Positions 1 to 12,794 of a DNA stretch of 64,000 nucleotides are shown one piece after another. The stretch is from Verticillium longisporum (Eukaryota > Ascomycota > Sordariomycetes > Glomerellales > Plectosphaerellaceae), in contig JAETXT010000002.1 of NCBI GenBank assembly GCA_019188255.1, forward strand, positions 2,976,001-3,040,000, in the 5' to 3' direction. Under the pieces are notes generated by a model. That model was not told the DNA's origin and ran no database searches. It saw only the letters and a list, made by a program, of their open reading frames with translations. Both the position numbers and the translations under genes were made by a program. How positions within the stretch are numbered: the first letter of the stretch is position 1; the number at the start of each line of letters is the position of its first letter.

Positions 1-3000
1 CAGGAACACGAGTGGCGCCTGCCAGAGTTGTGGTCAGTGATCTTAACAACTGAAAACTAGACCTCGTGCCTCTGAACAGATGCCTCCTGAAATGCCTTTC
101 TTCCTGAAAATGTGGACGGCGAAGAGAGACCAAGGTGATGTGGTTCAGAGCCTTATGCAGCAGGCGAAAACCATGTGGACATTGGTACGAGCTGCAAGTT
201 ACGTTGGAAGCGACAGTGGTGGTAGGTTTGACCAGGAGACGGTTCCACCAAACAGACAGCAGCGTAGGTAGGAGAAGAGCGCTCAGGTCAACGGCTTCAG
301 CTGGGAGAGTGCTATGTGGTGATGCAGGAGATGCGAACCATCAAAATCTTACCAGCCGTTGATGAATATTTTTGATACCAGAATCGTGGCGGGTGAATTT
401 ACAATCGAGCAGCGTCACTCAGATCTACGCATCGAGGACTATTAGCCCGGTGTACTCATGCTCAAAAGCATCGTCTAGAGGGAAATCATCAGGTTCCTAC
501 TTTTGCAGTGACGTGGAAACGGCCTTTTCAGCTTTGCGTTGCGACAGTCATCTGATTCGACTGCAGTCAAACATTTCCATTCTGCCGCCTGTCGTTCCTG
601 CATGAGCCTGCCACCGCCTAAGCTGTTCCTGCCGCTGCTGCTGCTGTTGGCGCTGCTTACGTTAGGTACCTGCCCAGTACGCTCTTTGGGCGGTCAACCG
701 CTGGGTGTGGAGCAGTGGCCGATGGAACGTGCCGGGCAGGCTCCACCAGCGGGACTTTCTTCGCCCATCGATCGCACTGACGCAGCCAAACACGTGAAAA
801 GCAAGATCTCGCCGAGATGCTGCGTTCCATTCTACTTTTGGCACCTAGCGTCCGCGACACCTCACCAGCCTAGCTCATTGGGGATCCTCTTCCGCGGAGA
901 GCCTCCCGCCGGACGAAACAGACTCTTTGCTGACAGACGGCCACCGCTCGAGGGGACAGCCCGGCTGTTGTCCGAACTTGCACGATCAAACGGACCCAGC
1001 AAGACAAGACCCTGCGAGTTGCAGGGACCCCGAAGAAGGCTCCATCGTCCCAAGTCGCTTGTTTCCCTTGGCTCGCTTCGTGTTTCTTCCTCGAAGCCCT
1101 GTCACGAAAGGGAAATGGGAGGCAAAGACTGAAAGAGAAGATGCAGAAGAAGAAGAAGCTTGTTTGGTTTTGTCTTTTCTTAGCATCAGACTGGTCGTGC
1201 CCACTGACCACCTCACCTATTCTTACCTGCGGCTGTCGTGCCCCACGCCCACAAAAAGATGAAGACCAAGCGGTTTGACATGGCGGATGAAAGCTCAAAC
1301 CAACCTTCTTTCTTGAGACCAGAAAGAACAGAAATCCTCGTTCGCCGGCCGGCTTGTCCATGCCGCTGTGCGTGGGATCAAGGCTATAGCATGGCAACCC
1401 TTGGAACCAACGAGCGGATTGTGCGGATACGGCATCTATTTTCCGCCGCGGCGCTCTCGCTCGCTGCTCCCAGCACTGTAGGCTGCAGACTGCAGACTGC
1501 ACCGCTGCCCGCCCCGTCTCATCTCATCTCCGATGACGGCCAGCGCGCATCGTGTCGTGCGTCGATGCTAAAATGCCTCTCTGGACCCCTCGTGGTGCCC
1601 TGAATGGGGGGGATGCCGCTGCCCCTCTTCTGCAGCTCGAGACCTTCATACCGAGCTGGTGGATCTCTTGCTGGAGAGTGCCCTTTCCGGGGGGGTGGGA
1701 GAGGGGCTCGTTTCGCGCCAGGCGCCGTGAAATACAGAAGGCGACCGTGCTTTAACATGCACTAGGTGGGAGATGCAGGGCACAAAATGGCGCCGGCGAC
1801 CGAGGGCTTTAGCTCGAATCCATCGAGGCTGTCTCCACGGCCCGGCGGCGCAACATGCAGGCAGACAAGGGGGCAAGGGGTTGGGAACTCACTGTAAAGT
1901 GAGGGACAGAGGACAGAGGGGCAACAGGGCTTACCAGACTGCAATGCAACCACGCTGGAGAGCTTGGGAGATGTGGGGGTGTTGAGGTGCCTGCTGGAAA
2001 GCCCTCACTGCTTTCGGCTTGGTGGTGAGCCCAGTCATGTCGCGTTGCAGTTTGTGCGGTGGATGAGGCTGGTCGCCGCCGGCAGAGCAAACTGTCATTG
2101 GGATCTGTCATTGCCAAGCCCAACCAACGGTATCATGTCTTACGGGCTTTGCCTCTGGTCGCTTCGCAAATTTGATCCCACCCCCTTCCCAAAGCTTGTC
2201 GATTCGGGCCCTTTGCAGAACCCCGGAGATGTGAACACGTTGTTCGAGACACCACTATGTCATGACTGTTGTGCAAAGCTGCCCAGATGATGTCTGTTGC
2301 GCGCCCGACCCCCTTGAAGATCGCGTCGATCACAGCGGTGTGCTGCTCCGTTCTTCGGGGCGCCTGACGACGTGGTCAAACTTTTGGTGGCTCATCTCAA
2401 CAGCCTCAGAATCGTGGAACAGGAATCGGGCATTGGGGACCTGGGGAACGATAACGCGTCAAGGTGGCTCACACGGGGGGCAGGGCGTACCAGGTACGGA
2501 CACCCAGTCACCTACCGAGACACAGCGGACGGTGGGCGCGGGTCTCCGGTGGCAGGTGTTTCCGCATTCCTTGGGTGGAGGCTGCCCGGGGCGCGCGGAG
2601 GTTTTCCGCCAGCCATGGCAGGGGAGGAGGGGCCAGCCGTTTCTGAAGACACCAAGAAACTTGTCATGACACTCGTGGTGGTGAAGACAAAGATGTCCAG
2701 GTATAGTGATCCCATCACAACACAACACCGTCCGGTTCGGCCAGTCTACTTTTAGCCCCCCCTCCCCCTCTGGACGTCCTGGTTGCGTCTGCGGCTGCGG
2801 CTGCGGCGGGGGGGCGCCTGTGCGACTGCAGCGGTTGCAGGCTCACTGGAGGTGACACTCGGGGCTTTGCGACGAAATCTTGGCAGGTGCTTGTGCGGTG
2901 AACTGCGAGCTTGGTTCTGTAGTTGGTCGGATCGGCGTTGAAAGGGCGGATGCAACACTGGTGGCGGGCAGACAAAGTTGGTGAGAGTCAGAGTGATGAG

Positions 3001-3490
3001 AGATAGAGAGAGAGACGATTGTCTCGTTGGGAAGTCTGGGCGTCATACCCGCCCGCTGGGGAGGGCCTCGGTGGAATGCTTTGTGTCTCCCGTTTCTTGG
3101 TTGAGGTCGCTCCCTGCCTTACTTTAGGTATTTCTGGCAACTGTCAGGGCTTCCCTGTACCTGTAGAGTTCCTTGGTGTTTTGGGTGGAAGAAACAACGG
3201 GCCGCAAGTGTCTACTCGTATAGCGCATAGTAGGGTACCTAAGGTACCTACTTAGACAAGGTGAGGTGAGGTGGACGAGTCGCAGGCGCCCATCCGCCCA
3301 CGCCTCTCCCAGTACCTTAGTGGCGGTACCTACCGTGGAAGTGCCAGCGATCCGGCCAGACTGAAGCAGACTCAACATGGAACATGGAACTTGGAACCTG
3401 GATCTGAATCTGAATCCGGGAGGCATGAAGGACTCTGACCTGACTATCCCATGTTTCCCAATGGGGCTCTTCCTCCACCCTCGCTCAGCT
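1..3490. other. Gene-poor left flank
   Basis: I see no gene I can support. Open frames on both strands are short, overlap one another and lack splice-consistent extensions. A leucine-rich frame at 602-1132 (+) begins with a signal-peptide-like stretch, but a CTG run produces it; the opposite strand of the same bases reads as a glutamine-rich segment ending near 563. Neither has a supported start or partner exon. Short GGTACC-rich palindromic sequence lies near 3233-3257. Confidence 0.5.
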
Positions 3491-3496
3491 CGCACA

Positions 3497-3550
3497 GAGC
3501 CTGGGAGCTTAGAGCCTGGGAGCTTGGAGCCTGGAGCCTGGGAGCTTGAG
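3497..3550. repeat. 14-bp direct repeat tract
   Basis: About four head-to-tail copies of GAGCCTGGGAGCTT, one of them shortened, differing at single bases. The unit ends in AGCTT. It sits in non-coding sequence upstream of the long leader of the phosphofructokinase-2 gene. No function can be read from it. Confidence 0.7.
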
Positions 3551-3699
3551 GGGAGCGACCCCCATCCCATCCCATGCCATCCCCATATTGTCTCAAGGTG
3601 GATGGAGGTGGGCGTCTGTGGAAAGCAAGATGAGGAGGACCGTAAGCTGGGGGGGCCGTCATTGAAGCTCATCAGAGAGAGATATTTATCGGCCCTGCT

Positions 3700-4877
3700 T
3701 CCCCATCCCTCCTCCACCAGCGCTCCCGAGTCCTCGGTCTTTCACTTCACCCCTTTCTCACATCTCGAGTACCCAAGACACGGAACACACAGACACAAAC
3801 ATACACACACAGTCTCGCTAGATCTCTCCTGTGTCTGGTCATCCTCACCACAACGTCTCGCCATCCCCACGCCATCATCTCCCCTCAACAGGTCACCTTG
3901 TCAGCTGGGCGCACCTAGAGACACACAACAGTCGCAAGGCGAAAGAAAGGCAGACAAGGGCACCGAAGTCGATCGACCATCGCCCCCTGCCCCCTGTCAT
4001 CCTCTCCTTGGCTCTCGCCCTTCCGCCGCTTCCACCCCTGTATCGAAGCGTACCCTGGTTGGACGCGCCACTCAAGCACCGCAAGACGGGCTGGGATCAA
4101 CCACGTTCTCCATCTACCTCTCCATTTCTCGATTTGGAGAAAAGCCTCACCGGCGACTCCTCATTGGACACAACCCCCTTCTCCGCTGTACGGCGCCAGA
4201 AGGACCCCCAAAAGCGCCGTCACCGCGCATCTGACTCAAGCGGAAGGCAGTCAAGGAAGTGCCTGCCTCAGCTCCTGGGCACCTCCTTCTCCTTCTCCTC
4301 ACGTCGCATAAGGTACCGTTCTGTGCGCGATAGACAGACAGGCACAGCCGGGCAAAGAGGAAAGACGAGCCGCCGACGCCTTAGGTTCCTCCTGCCTGAC
4401 AAGGACTGCGCAAACACACCACTAGAAAACCTTAGCAAGCACCACCTTCCAAGTACCTAGCCGTCTAGGTAACCCATAATTTTTTCCAATGCCTTCAAGA
4501 ATTCTCCACGAAGAGCATCAGCCAGGTCCGTCCTTCTTCTCCTTCTCTTTCTCCGATTCCTACCAACACTTCTTTTCCCATCCATCCCCCAACCCATCTC
4601 ATCCCATCCCATCTTTGTCCCACCATCCATCCAACCATCCAACGATTCCTACTGTGAACAATACCACCTCTCTCCTGCATCACTGCATCACTGCACCTCT
4701 GCCCCTACTGCCCCTATCGTACCTGCCGCATCACACATCGAATCCACCTTGGTACAAGCTATTACCTACTGCATCACCTGCCAGAACCGCCAAACCGGAA
4801 CCCTGAGTAACGAACCCTGCCTTTTAGTAGACTTCGGTCGCAAACAGGCAAAACAGTCGGCCCTGGCAAAGTTGGCC
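3700..4877 (+). promoter_or_regulatory. Probable promoter and long 5' leader of the PFK-2 gene
   Basis: This stretch has no supported coding frame but is strongly pyrimidine-rich on the + strand, with runs of CCATC/CATCC (4574-4640) and CATCACTG repeats near 4680. CT-rich leaders are common upstream of highly expressed genes in filamentous ascomycetes. Candidate GT/AG pairs exist, so a leader intron is possible, but I cannot place one with confidence. Confidence 0.45.
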
Positions 4878-6966
4878 ATGGGTGGCAGCCGCGCATCGCT
4901 GTCTCCGTCGCAAACGCCTCTATCCTCGTCTCCCGACCTTAATGGCAACGGCCTCAAGCCCCCGAGCTACGACTTGGACTACTCGAGCCTCAAAAATGAC
5001 GTCCAGCCGCCGCCGTCCTCACATCCCCAGGATGGCCTCCTCCCGCCACCTGCCGTGCCAGCCATGCAACATGCGCTGCGCTCCATGAATGACATCAGCG
5101 CCACCTACCCACTGCGCGACCGCGTCCCCTTCGCCGCCTCCGACACACCTCCGAACCTGCGCAGCGTCGTGTCGACTGCGCCCAACTCCCCACGAGTCGT
5201 TCCCAAGAGACAGAATTCCGCGAGCGCCACTCCGCGCGTCCGCGGCCATGCGACGACACTCAACGTTCCTGGCATGACCAGGTCCCGTGCCTCTCCCGAC
5301 GGCAGAATTCCCGACCGTGATGTCGCCGCCAAGATGGTCATCATCATGGTCGGTCTGCCCGCCCGTGGCAAATCCTACATCACCAAGAAGCTGCAGCGCT
5401 ACCTCTCTTGGATGCAACACAACTCGCGCATCTTCAACGTCGGCAACCGTCGTCGTGTCGCTGCTGGAGCGCCAGGCACTTATCATCACAATGGCGTCAA
5501 GTCTGTTTACTCTCCGCCAAGCAACACGACCCTCGACCCTCCTTCGGCCGCTGCCGAGATTCTCCTCAACGGCAACCCCGCGCCCAATGCGCAGTCGTCT
5601 TCTGAGCCTGTCGAGTTCGACCTCAATGGCGCAGATCCCCACGACCCAAACGTCGACCAGTCGGCCAACTTTTTCGACCCCAACAACGAAACAGCGAGCA
5701 AGATTCGCGAACAGGTGGCCCTCGACACGCTCGACGAGCTTCTCGATTACCTTCTCCACGGCAAGGGTTCCGTTGGCATTCTTGATGCCACAAACAGCAC
5801 CATTCACAGGCGTCAGCTCCTTGTCGACCGCATCAAGGCCAGAGACGACCGACTCGGCATACTCTTCATCGAGAGTATTTGCCACGATAAGGATGTATGT
5901 GGCAACCACTCCAAGTGCTGGCTTCAATCGCGCTGACAAATAGTAGCTCCTCGAGGCAAACATGCGTCTCAAGCTGTCTGGCCCAGACTACAAGGACAAG
6001 GACCCCATCAAGTCCCTGGAAGATTTCAAGAAGAGGGTTGAGGCTTACGCAAGCGCCTATGAGCCCATTGGCCAGTATGAAGAGGATCATGACATGCAGT
6101 ACATCCAGATGATTGATGTCGGACGCAAGGTCATTCAGCACAGGCTTCGTGGCTTCCTCAGCGGTGGCATAAGCTCCTATCTCACAACCTTCAACCTCGC
6201 GGCCAGGCAGATCTGGCTCACGCGGCACGGTCAGAGTGTCGACAACAGCCTCGGTAGACTCGGGGGTGACTCCGAGCTCACGCCCCAGGGCCAGCAGTAT
6301 GCGCTTGACTTGCACGACTTCATCACCATGAAGCGCAAGGCTTGGTTGATTGACCAGACGGACAAGATTGCGCAGTCATCCTTCCCGCCCCTCCCTGGTG
6401 ATCATACACCTCCATACCCCGAGGTGAACCAGGAACTTGACGACAAGAACTTTTGCGTCTGGACCTCCATGCTGAAGCGCAGTGTGCAGACGGCCGATTA
6501 TTTTGAGGCTGATGAGGAGTACGACGTCAAGAACTGGGAGATGCTCAACGAGTTGAACGCGGGTCTCTTCGAGGGCATGACCTACGAGCAGATCGCTCGT
6601 GACTACCCCGGCGAGTATGAGAAGCGGTCAAAGGACAAGCTGCATTACGTCTATCCCGGCGTCGGCGGCGAGGGTTATCTGCAGATCATCGCCCGCTTGC
6701 GCGACATGGTGCGTGAGATTGAGCGTATCACGGACCACATTCTCATTGTGGGACACCGCTCCGTCTGCCGTGTCCTCATGGCGTACTTCATGGAGTTGCA
6801 GCGGGAGGACATTGCGGACCTCGATGTGCCCCTCGGCATGCTGTACGCGATTGAGCCTAAGCCGTATGGCATCGACTTCCATGCCTACCGCTACAACCCG
6901 GAGAGGAGGTCATTTGACGAGTTGCCCAACTACAAGCCTCGCAAGACGCTTGATCGCAGTGCCTAA
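4878..6966 (+). CDS. 6-phosphofructo-2-kinase/fructose-2,6-bisphosphatase
   Basis: Cytosolic enzyme that makes and breaks fructose-2,6-bisphosphate, the allosteric switch of glycolysis versus gluconeogenesis. Exons 4878-5894 and 5947-6966; the 52-nt intron has a GTATGT donor, a CTGAC branch site and a TAG acceptor; 678 aa. A Ser/Pro-rich tail (about 1-150) precedes the kinase domain, which has the Walker A loop GLPARGKS (159-166) and a DATNSTIHRR motif. The phosphatase domain carries LTRHG with the catalytic His at about 433, FEGMTYEQ (acid) and a second His in VGHRSV. Because the RHG histidine is kept (yeast Pfk26 has Ser there), the phosphatase half is probably active. A roughly 50-residue insertion follows VGNRRR in the kinase domain. 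The ATG at 4878 is the first in frame and has a good context (GGCCATGG); the upstream frame is open but lacks ATG. Confidence 0.93.
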
Positions 6967-8098
6967 ATTGGCATGCTGGCAATCACTTCGACACCCATCA
7001 AACACTACACAACACAACAGACGAACTGCAGCAGCAGACTTGTACAAATATATGACGACTTTGGGGCGTAATCGGATTGGGACGTTCACGGAACTCGGAA
7101 GAACGGGTACTCGGCGCGAAGAATTTTGCCTGGCATGGCATGTGTCTCTTTTTTCTTCTTTCTTCCATGTCTGGCGTTACGGGGATTAAACAAACAGCAA
7201 ACCCCCCTTTTTGTGCAGCCACGGATACCCACGATGCTACGAGCAATGATCAGGCTGCTTTTTTTCTGCGTTTCAGTTGCTTTCAAGACATGTAGAGTAC
7301 GGTAGCAGCTACAATGGACTAAAGCTAAATTCTGAAAGTCGACCCATTGCGGTCTTTGTAAAGAACGTTTCTAATGTGGTGAATGCGTGGTGTATAGAGT
7401 TTGGGCAGATGCATACCTGTCGTGCCAGACCCCTTGGCCCAACTTCCAAGCATTGTGCATCGACGTTGACCTTGGCCCACGTACGTTTCCTCTTCTCTAT
7501 TGATGTTCACTGAAAGCTTCTTCCCACAATTATTTTCTGTGCCACTGTCGAGTCCTGACCATGCACGAAACATCCATCGATCTTGCTGCCCAGTAGTGTA
7601 AAGTTGTGAGTGGGTGAGGCCGACGCGTCAAGACTGAGTTGCCTAGCTCACCAATTGCCCATTATTCTTATTCGTTGATTGAATCAACAGACATTTGCTG
7701 GCGAGAGTTGTGAGCCTTCTCAAGCAAACACATTGTCTCGCACCAAACGAGCCACACACCAAACGAGCCACACATGGCTGGTGAGGTGTACCTGGTCCAA
7801 TACAAAGTACCGCTGGAGCTGCCCCGTTGCCTGGCCGCCCCCGCCAATCACAGACGGGCCCAAGCAGCAAAGCAACAAGCTCCAGCGCCAGGCACAAGGC
7901 AGTCCGATTGACGCCTTGAGCTCCCTGCGCTACCAAAATTTCCCCATCATCCAAACGCGCCTCAGCATTCACAACCACCTACCTCACCCAAGCGCGTCCT
8001 TGCCATCGCAATTCCCGTCAATCACACCTAGAGGACGCGCGCCACCTGACGAATTGCTGGACTGATGCTCTGAAAAGATCCTTCTCGATACCGAAACA
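6967..8098. other. Intergenic: PFK-2 3' region and NIC96 promoter
   Basis: No coding frame I can support. It holds the 3' untranslated region of the upstream gene and the promoter/leader of NIC96; both genes point right. An 18-bp near repeat (ccaaacgagccacacac) occurs twice in tandem around 7743-7775. Confidence 0.5.
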
Positions 8099-11000
8099 AT
8101 GTCCCTCTTCGGCAACACCTCGAGCGGGACCACAGGCGGTGGTGGGCTGTTTGGCGGCGGTGCGACTGGAGGTTCAACAGGTGGCGGTCTGTTTGGGCAG
8201 CAAAACCAGCAGCAGCAGGGCGCTGCGGCGACGCCGACGACACAGAGCTCCGGAGGTCTCTTCGGCGCAAAACCTGCTGCTCCGACCGGTGCAGGCGGGC
8301 TCTTTGGCGGAGGCCAGGCGCAGGCCCAGCAGCCTCAACAAACAACCGGCGGCGGTGGCCTCTTTGGCGGTCAACAAGCCCAGCCGCAGCAGTCAGGCGG
8401 AAGCTCGCTCTTCGGTGCGTCAACTCAACAGCCAGCCAGCGCAGGCGGAGGCGGAGGCTTGTTCGGCAAGCCAGCGACGACACAAACCCAACAGACCGGT
8501 TCACTGTTTGGCGGCTCGACTCTGCTCGGTGGAGCATCCAACACGCCCCAGACGGGAGGCGCCTTGACCGGTCTGGGAGGTTTTGGCCTGGGGGCCTCGA
8601 CAAACCAGACGCAAAGCAAGCCGTCACTTTTCGGCGCCACGACGACCCAGCAGCCTCAGACGACAAGCACGAACAACTTTGGCGGTGGCTCGAGCCTCTA
8701 CAACCAGCAGCCGCAAGCCCAGAACAACCAGTCCCTGTCCCAGTCCCAGACGGCCCAGCCATCGGGAGCCTACTTTGACAGCCTCTTCGCCAAGACAAAG
8801 AAGGAGGGCGATGGAGAGGGTTCGCTCGAGGATCTACCCAGCCTGCAGCTCGGCCTCGGAGACCTGCGCCAGCGTCTGAAGAAGCTTGGCTCCAAACCTC
8901 AGGAGAGGGGGCTCGATGGCCGCGCTCACTACCTTCTCGCCGCGTCCGGCGTCGATCCTACCCTTGCTGCTAAGGACCTTGGGTCTCTGGACCTGCAGAC
9001 TGGCCGTGTCGAGCGGTCCTCCGGTTACGCCCCCGCCGAGCTTGACGTCGAGACCTACCTCTCCAACCTTCAGTCCAAGACGACTTTGAGCATGATTGCC
9101 GACGGCCTCGAGCGCTCGGCCAGGGACTTTGACAACTTCCTCGAGGACAATGTAACGATGGAATGGGACGCCCAGAGGAAGCGCATATACGAGCACTTCG
9201 GCATCAAGCCCCGCGAAGAGTCGGTGGGAAGCACGGGACACCGAGACTCTGTCGGCCAGGGCGGCTTCGGTCGCTCTCGACGCAGCAAGAACCCCCAGGC
9301 AGGCAACCGCACCGGGAGGCAGAGCGTCCTGGGCAAGTCGAACCTTCAGCGCTCCGTCATTGGCACCCCCAGCCGCATCGGCACGCACTACCAATCCGAG
9401 TTCTCTGACGTTGAGCGCTCCGGCGATGGCGGTGGCCTGGCGGCTGGCGGCATCACCACGGACGACAGGTCGCTCCGTGAAAAGCAAAACAGGCTGGCGG
9501 AGAAAATTCGCACCCTCAACTCGGCTCGTCTTATTGCTCATCCCTACGCTATCCTCGCTGAGCTCGCAGACGTCGAGCAGAGATCCCACGACCCTCACGC
9601 CCCCCATATCGTCGAAGCCTACCGCGCTGTCAGCGAGATTGTGGGCGAAGATCCCGAGGCCGACACAACCATCAACGGTGCGACGGCCAAGGAGAGGCAG
9701 TTTGCAGAGATGTACATGGACGAGTCGACCAACTCGGCAAACGCCGTTGCCATGCGGAAGCGCATTCTCAGTGGCGCCAACTCGTTCTTGGAGAAGCAGT
9801 TCCTCAACGAAGTCGAATCTCTGATCGCCAAATACCCCCACGAAGCCAACCTCGGCGGCCGACCCGACATTGTTAGCAAGATCAAGGCCTACATTCGACT
9901 ACGATCAGCACGCAAAGATCTCGTCCCCGACAACACCGAGCTGCAACAGGTCAAGGACCAATATGTCTGGGTCATCGTCTTCTACCTCCTTCGCTCTGGC
10001 CACGTAAGTGAAGCTGCCAGGTTTGTTAACGACAACGCAACGGCCTTCCGCAGCATCGACCGGACGTTCCAGAGCTATCTTAATGGGTACGCCGCCAGCG
10101 ACGACAGGCGTCTTAAGCGGAACCTGCAGGACCGCTGCAATGCCGAGTATGTGCAGCGTGTGCGCAACGCGCCAGAGAACTCTATCGACCCCTTCCGGAT
10201 GGCCTGTTACAAGATCATTGGTCGCTGTGACTTGAATAACCGCAACCTCGATGGCCTCAACACGGACATCAACGACTGGATCTGGCTGCAGTTCAACCTC
10301 GCCCGGGAGGGTGATCGCTCTGTCGAGGTGGCCAGTGAGGCATACGGTCTGGCTGAGGTGCAGTCGAGTATCAAGGAGATTGGCGCAAAGCACTTCCCCA
10401 AGACGTCGTCGGAAGATTCTAGTGGCAGCTTCGGCATGTTCTTCTACCTGCAGATTCTCTCGGGTATGTTCGAGGAGGCCATTGCCTATCTCTACCCCTT
10501 TTCGTACGTCGACGCGGTGCATATCGCCATTGCCCTTGAGTACTACGGCCTGCTTCGCCCATCTGATCCCTACATGGCCACGAGCGACCTGCGCAGCCTC
10601 AACTCCAGAGACCTCGTCCAGATCAACTTTGGCCGCATGCTCGGCTTCTACACCAAGGACTTCCGCGCTGCTGATGTCGTCTCTGCCGTGGACTACCTGA
10701 CGCTTGTCTGTCTCAACATGGACCTGCCGGGCGAGGCGGGCCGCCGCAACGCCAACCTCTGCTGGGAAGCCCTGCGCGAACTTGTGCTCGAGACGAGAGA
10801 ATTCAGCAAGCTCATCGGTGACATTCGACCCGATGGCCAGCGGATACGCGGCATCATCGAGGAGCGCGGTTCACTCATCGGCCTGACGGAGGAGAACGAC
10901 TTTATCAACACGGTGACGATCCAAGCCGCCAGCTTCGCCGAGGAGAACGGCCGTACCACAGACGCTGTCCTGCTGTACCACCTCGCCGGCGAGTACGACA

Positions 11001-11706
11001 CGGTCGTGGCCATTGTCAGCCGCGCCCTCAGCGAGGCCATCTCGCTCGACATTGGCCAGGACCCCCTGAAACTCATGCCTGTCAAGCCGCGCGACGCCGG
11101 CCAGCAGGTCGAGGCTGGCAGCAGCCTCAGCCTCGCGTCCATCGACGACCCCGTCGAGCTCGCCCGCACCATGATGTCCATGTACGAGCGTGACGCCATG
11201 TTCCACCGCCGCATCCAAGACCAGAACCGCGTGGCCTGCCGCGTGCTGCTCGAGATGAGCTCCATCAAGTCTCTTGTTGAGGCGAGCCAGTGGGCCCAAT
11301 GTCTTGATGTAAGTTTTTTTCCGCGTCCCCCAGAATCTCTCTCTCCTCCAGAAAGAAGAGACCCAAGCTGACTCGCCCTCTCCAGAAAATCCGCAGCCTC
11401 GAGATCCTGCCCCTCGAGGCCAACGGCGACCCGGCCATCGTGCGCGCCTACGCCGCCAAGTTCCCGGGCCTCTCCCAGCCCGTGTCCATTAACGTGCCCA
11501 ACCTGCTCATGTGGACTGTCCTCGCCTGCACGCGCCAGCGCGAGCAGCTCTCGACCGGCGCCTTCTCCGGCAACGAAGGCACGCGCCGCCTCATCATCGA
11601 GCAGATGCGCCAGATGGTCCTCGACCTCACGACCTACACGTCGCAGCTGCGGTACCGCTTCCCACCCATGCTGCACGAGGCCCTGGCGAGGGCCTCGGCG
11701 GATTAG
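8099..11706 (+). CDS. NIC96: Nucleoporin NIC96/Nup93 with N-terminal FG repeats
   Basis: Scaffold nucleoporin of the inner ring of the nuclear pore. Exons 8099-11308 and 11386-11706; the 77-nt intron has GTAAGT, a CTGAC branch and a CAG acceptor; 1176 aa. Residues 1 to about 230 are low-complexity Gly/Gln/Thr with many GLFG/SLFG units (MSLFGNTSS at the start), a Nup98-like cohesive repeat region. After that comes the long alpha-helical Nic96 domain, beginning around LPSLQLGLGDLRQRLKKLG and including LERSARDFDNFLEDNVTMEW. The ATG at 8099 gives the typical MSLFG start. Filamentous-fungal NIC96 proteins often have such an FG head, whereas the yeast protein has little of it (recalled family knowledge). 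Codon use is uniform, with no break. Confidence 0.92.
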
Positions 11707-12794
11707 GAGGTGCTTCTCGAGGGGCCTGCACGGGGGCTGGTGCGAAGAAGGAAGAAAACAAGGGTTTACTGCGAAAAGGCCGGCTGGCTTGGTGTACGAC
11801 CTGTGTTACTGTATATAGAAGGCAAGCGCAAATCAACGGTGTTGCGTCGGAGTATCTCGTCCTGTTACAGCGCGTGACTTTGCTCTGATTGAGAAATGAT
11901 GTTACTTTGTGTGTGGCTGAATACTTTCGGAACGTGAAAGGCAATGCCAGCACAAGACCTACTGCTCGGGGCCAAGCACACGGATAGACGCAGTCGCCAA
12001 CAGCAACAGCAACCATGGCCAATGCTTATTGATTTTAATCTCGACTGTCATCATATCTACTACGGCTTTATCACGCTACATGTTCATCAGGAACGTGCCG
12101 ACCACTGGTGGAAGTTCTCCCTCGATGCCGTAGATCGTGCGCTTCAAACGACCTGAACCTCTTCTCCTGTCATGATCCTAAGAACTCTTTCAACTAATAG
12201 TGAAACCCCGACAGTGTAGCCGACCTTTCAATTAGAGCCAGCTCTCATCCGGGTAGGGGTTGCATGTATCGCTGTGGAGCGCAGCCACCCTTCCCCACGA
12301 CCAAGCATCCCACCCCCCACCCAGCAAATTAACCATAAGAAAACAAAAACATCCAAAAACATACAACACCGAGGATTCGCTGGTGGTCACCCACCCAACT
12401 ACTAGTTCAGCCCTTACTGGTTTATCGATGGGAGAGCGGACGGGATCCCGAGCTTTCCAGTAGGTATGGTCGTATGTACTGGGTCGTGGAGGAACCGCAG
12501 GATATGAGGCCTCGAAGGGACGGAACGACGAGGACCGTCTGGCACCCAATGGCCGTGAGCACAGGGCAAGGCATGTTAGATGGACAGAAGAAGCATTGTA
12601 AAGAGAAAAGAGGATGGTATCATAATGTATAACTTCCTACAGACGAGCAAATCCTAGGCAGGCCTTGCTCTCAAGACGACCAAAGCTGCCCCAAAAACTC
12701 ACTCAGCCATCCTTCAAGCCTGAACTAGCTCGCTTTATCCCCCAAACGCCTGAGCCCCCTGGGCCTCCAGACTATGGACCTTGACAAAACTTCC
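11707..12794. other. Intergenic between convergent NIC96 and JmjC genes
   Basis: Shared 3' space of two convergent genes, more AT-rich than the flanks. No supported open frame, and no RNA gene recognised. It presumably holds both 3' untranslated regions. Confidence 0.5.

Noticed and set aside
602..1132. 176-codon frame with a leucine-rich signal-like start
   Set aside because: The leucines come from a CTG run; the rest has no codon bias, and the other strand is equally open.
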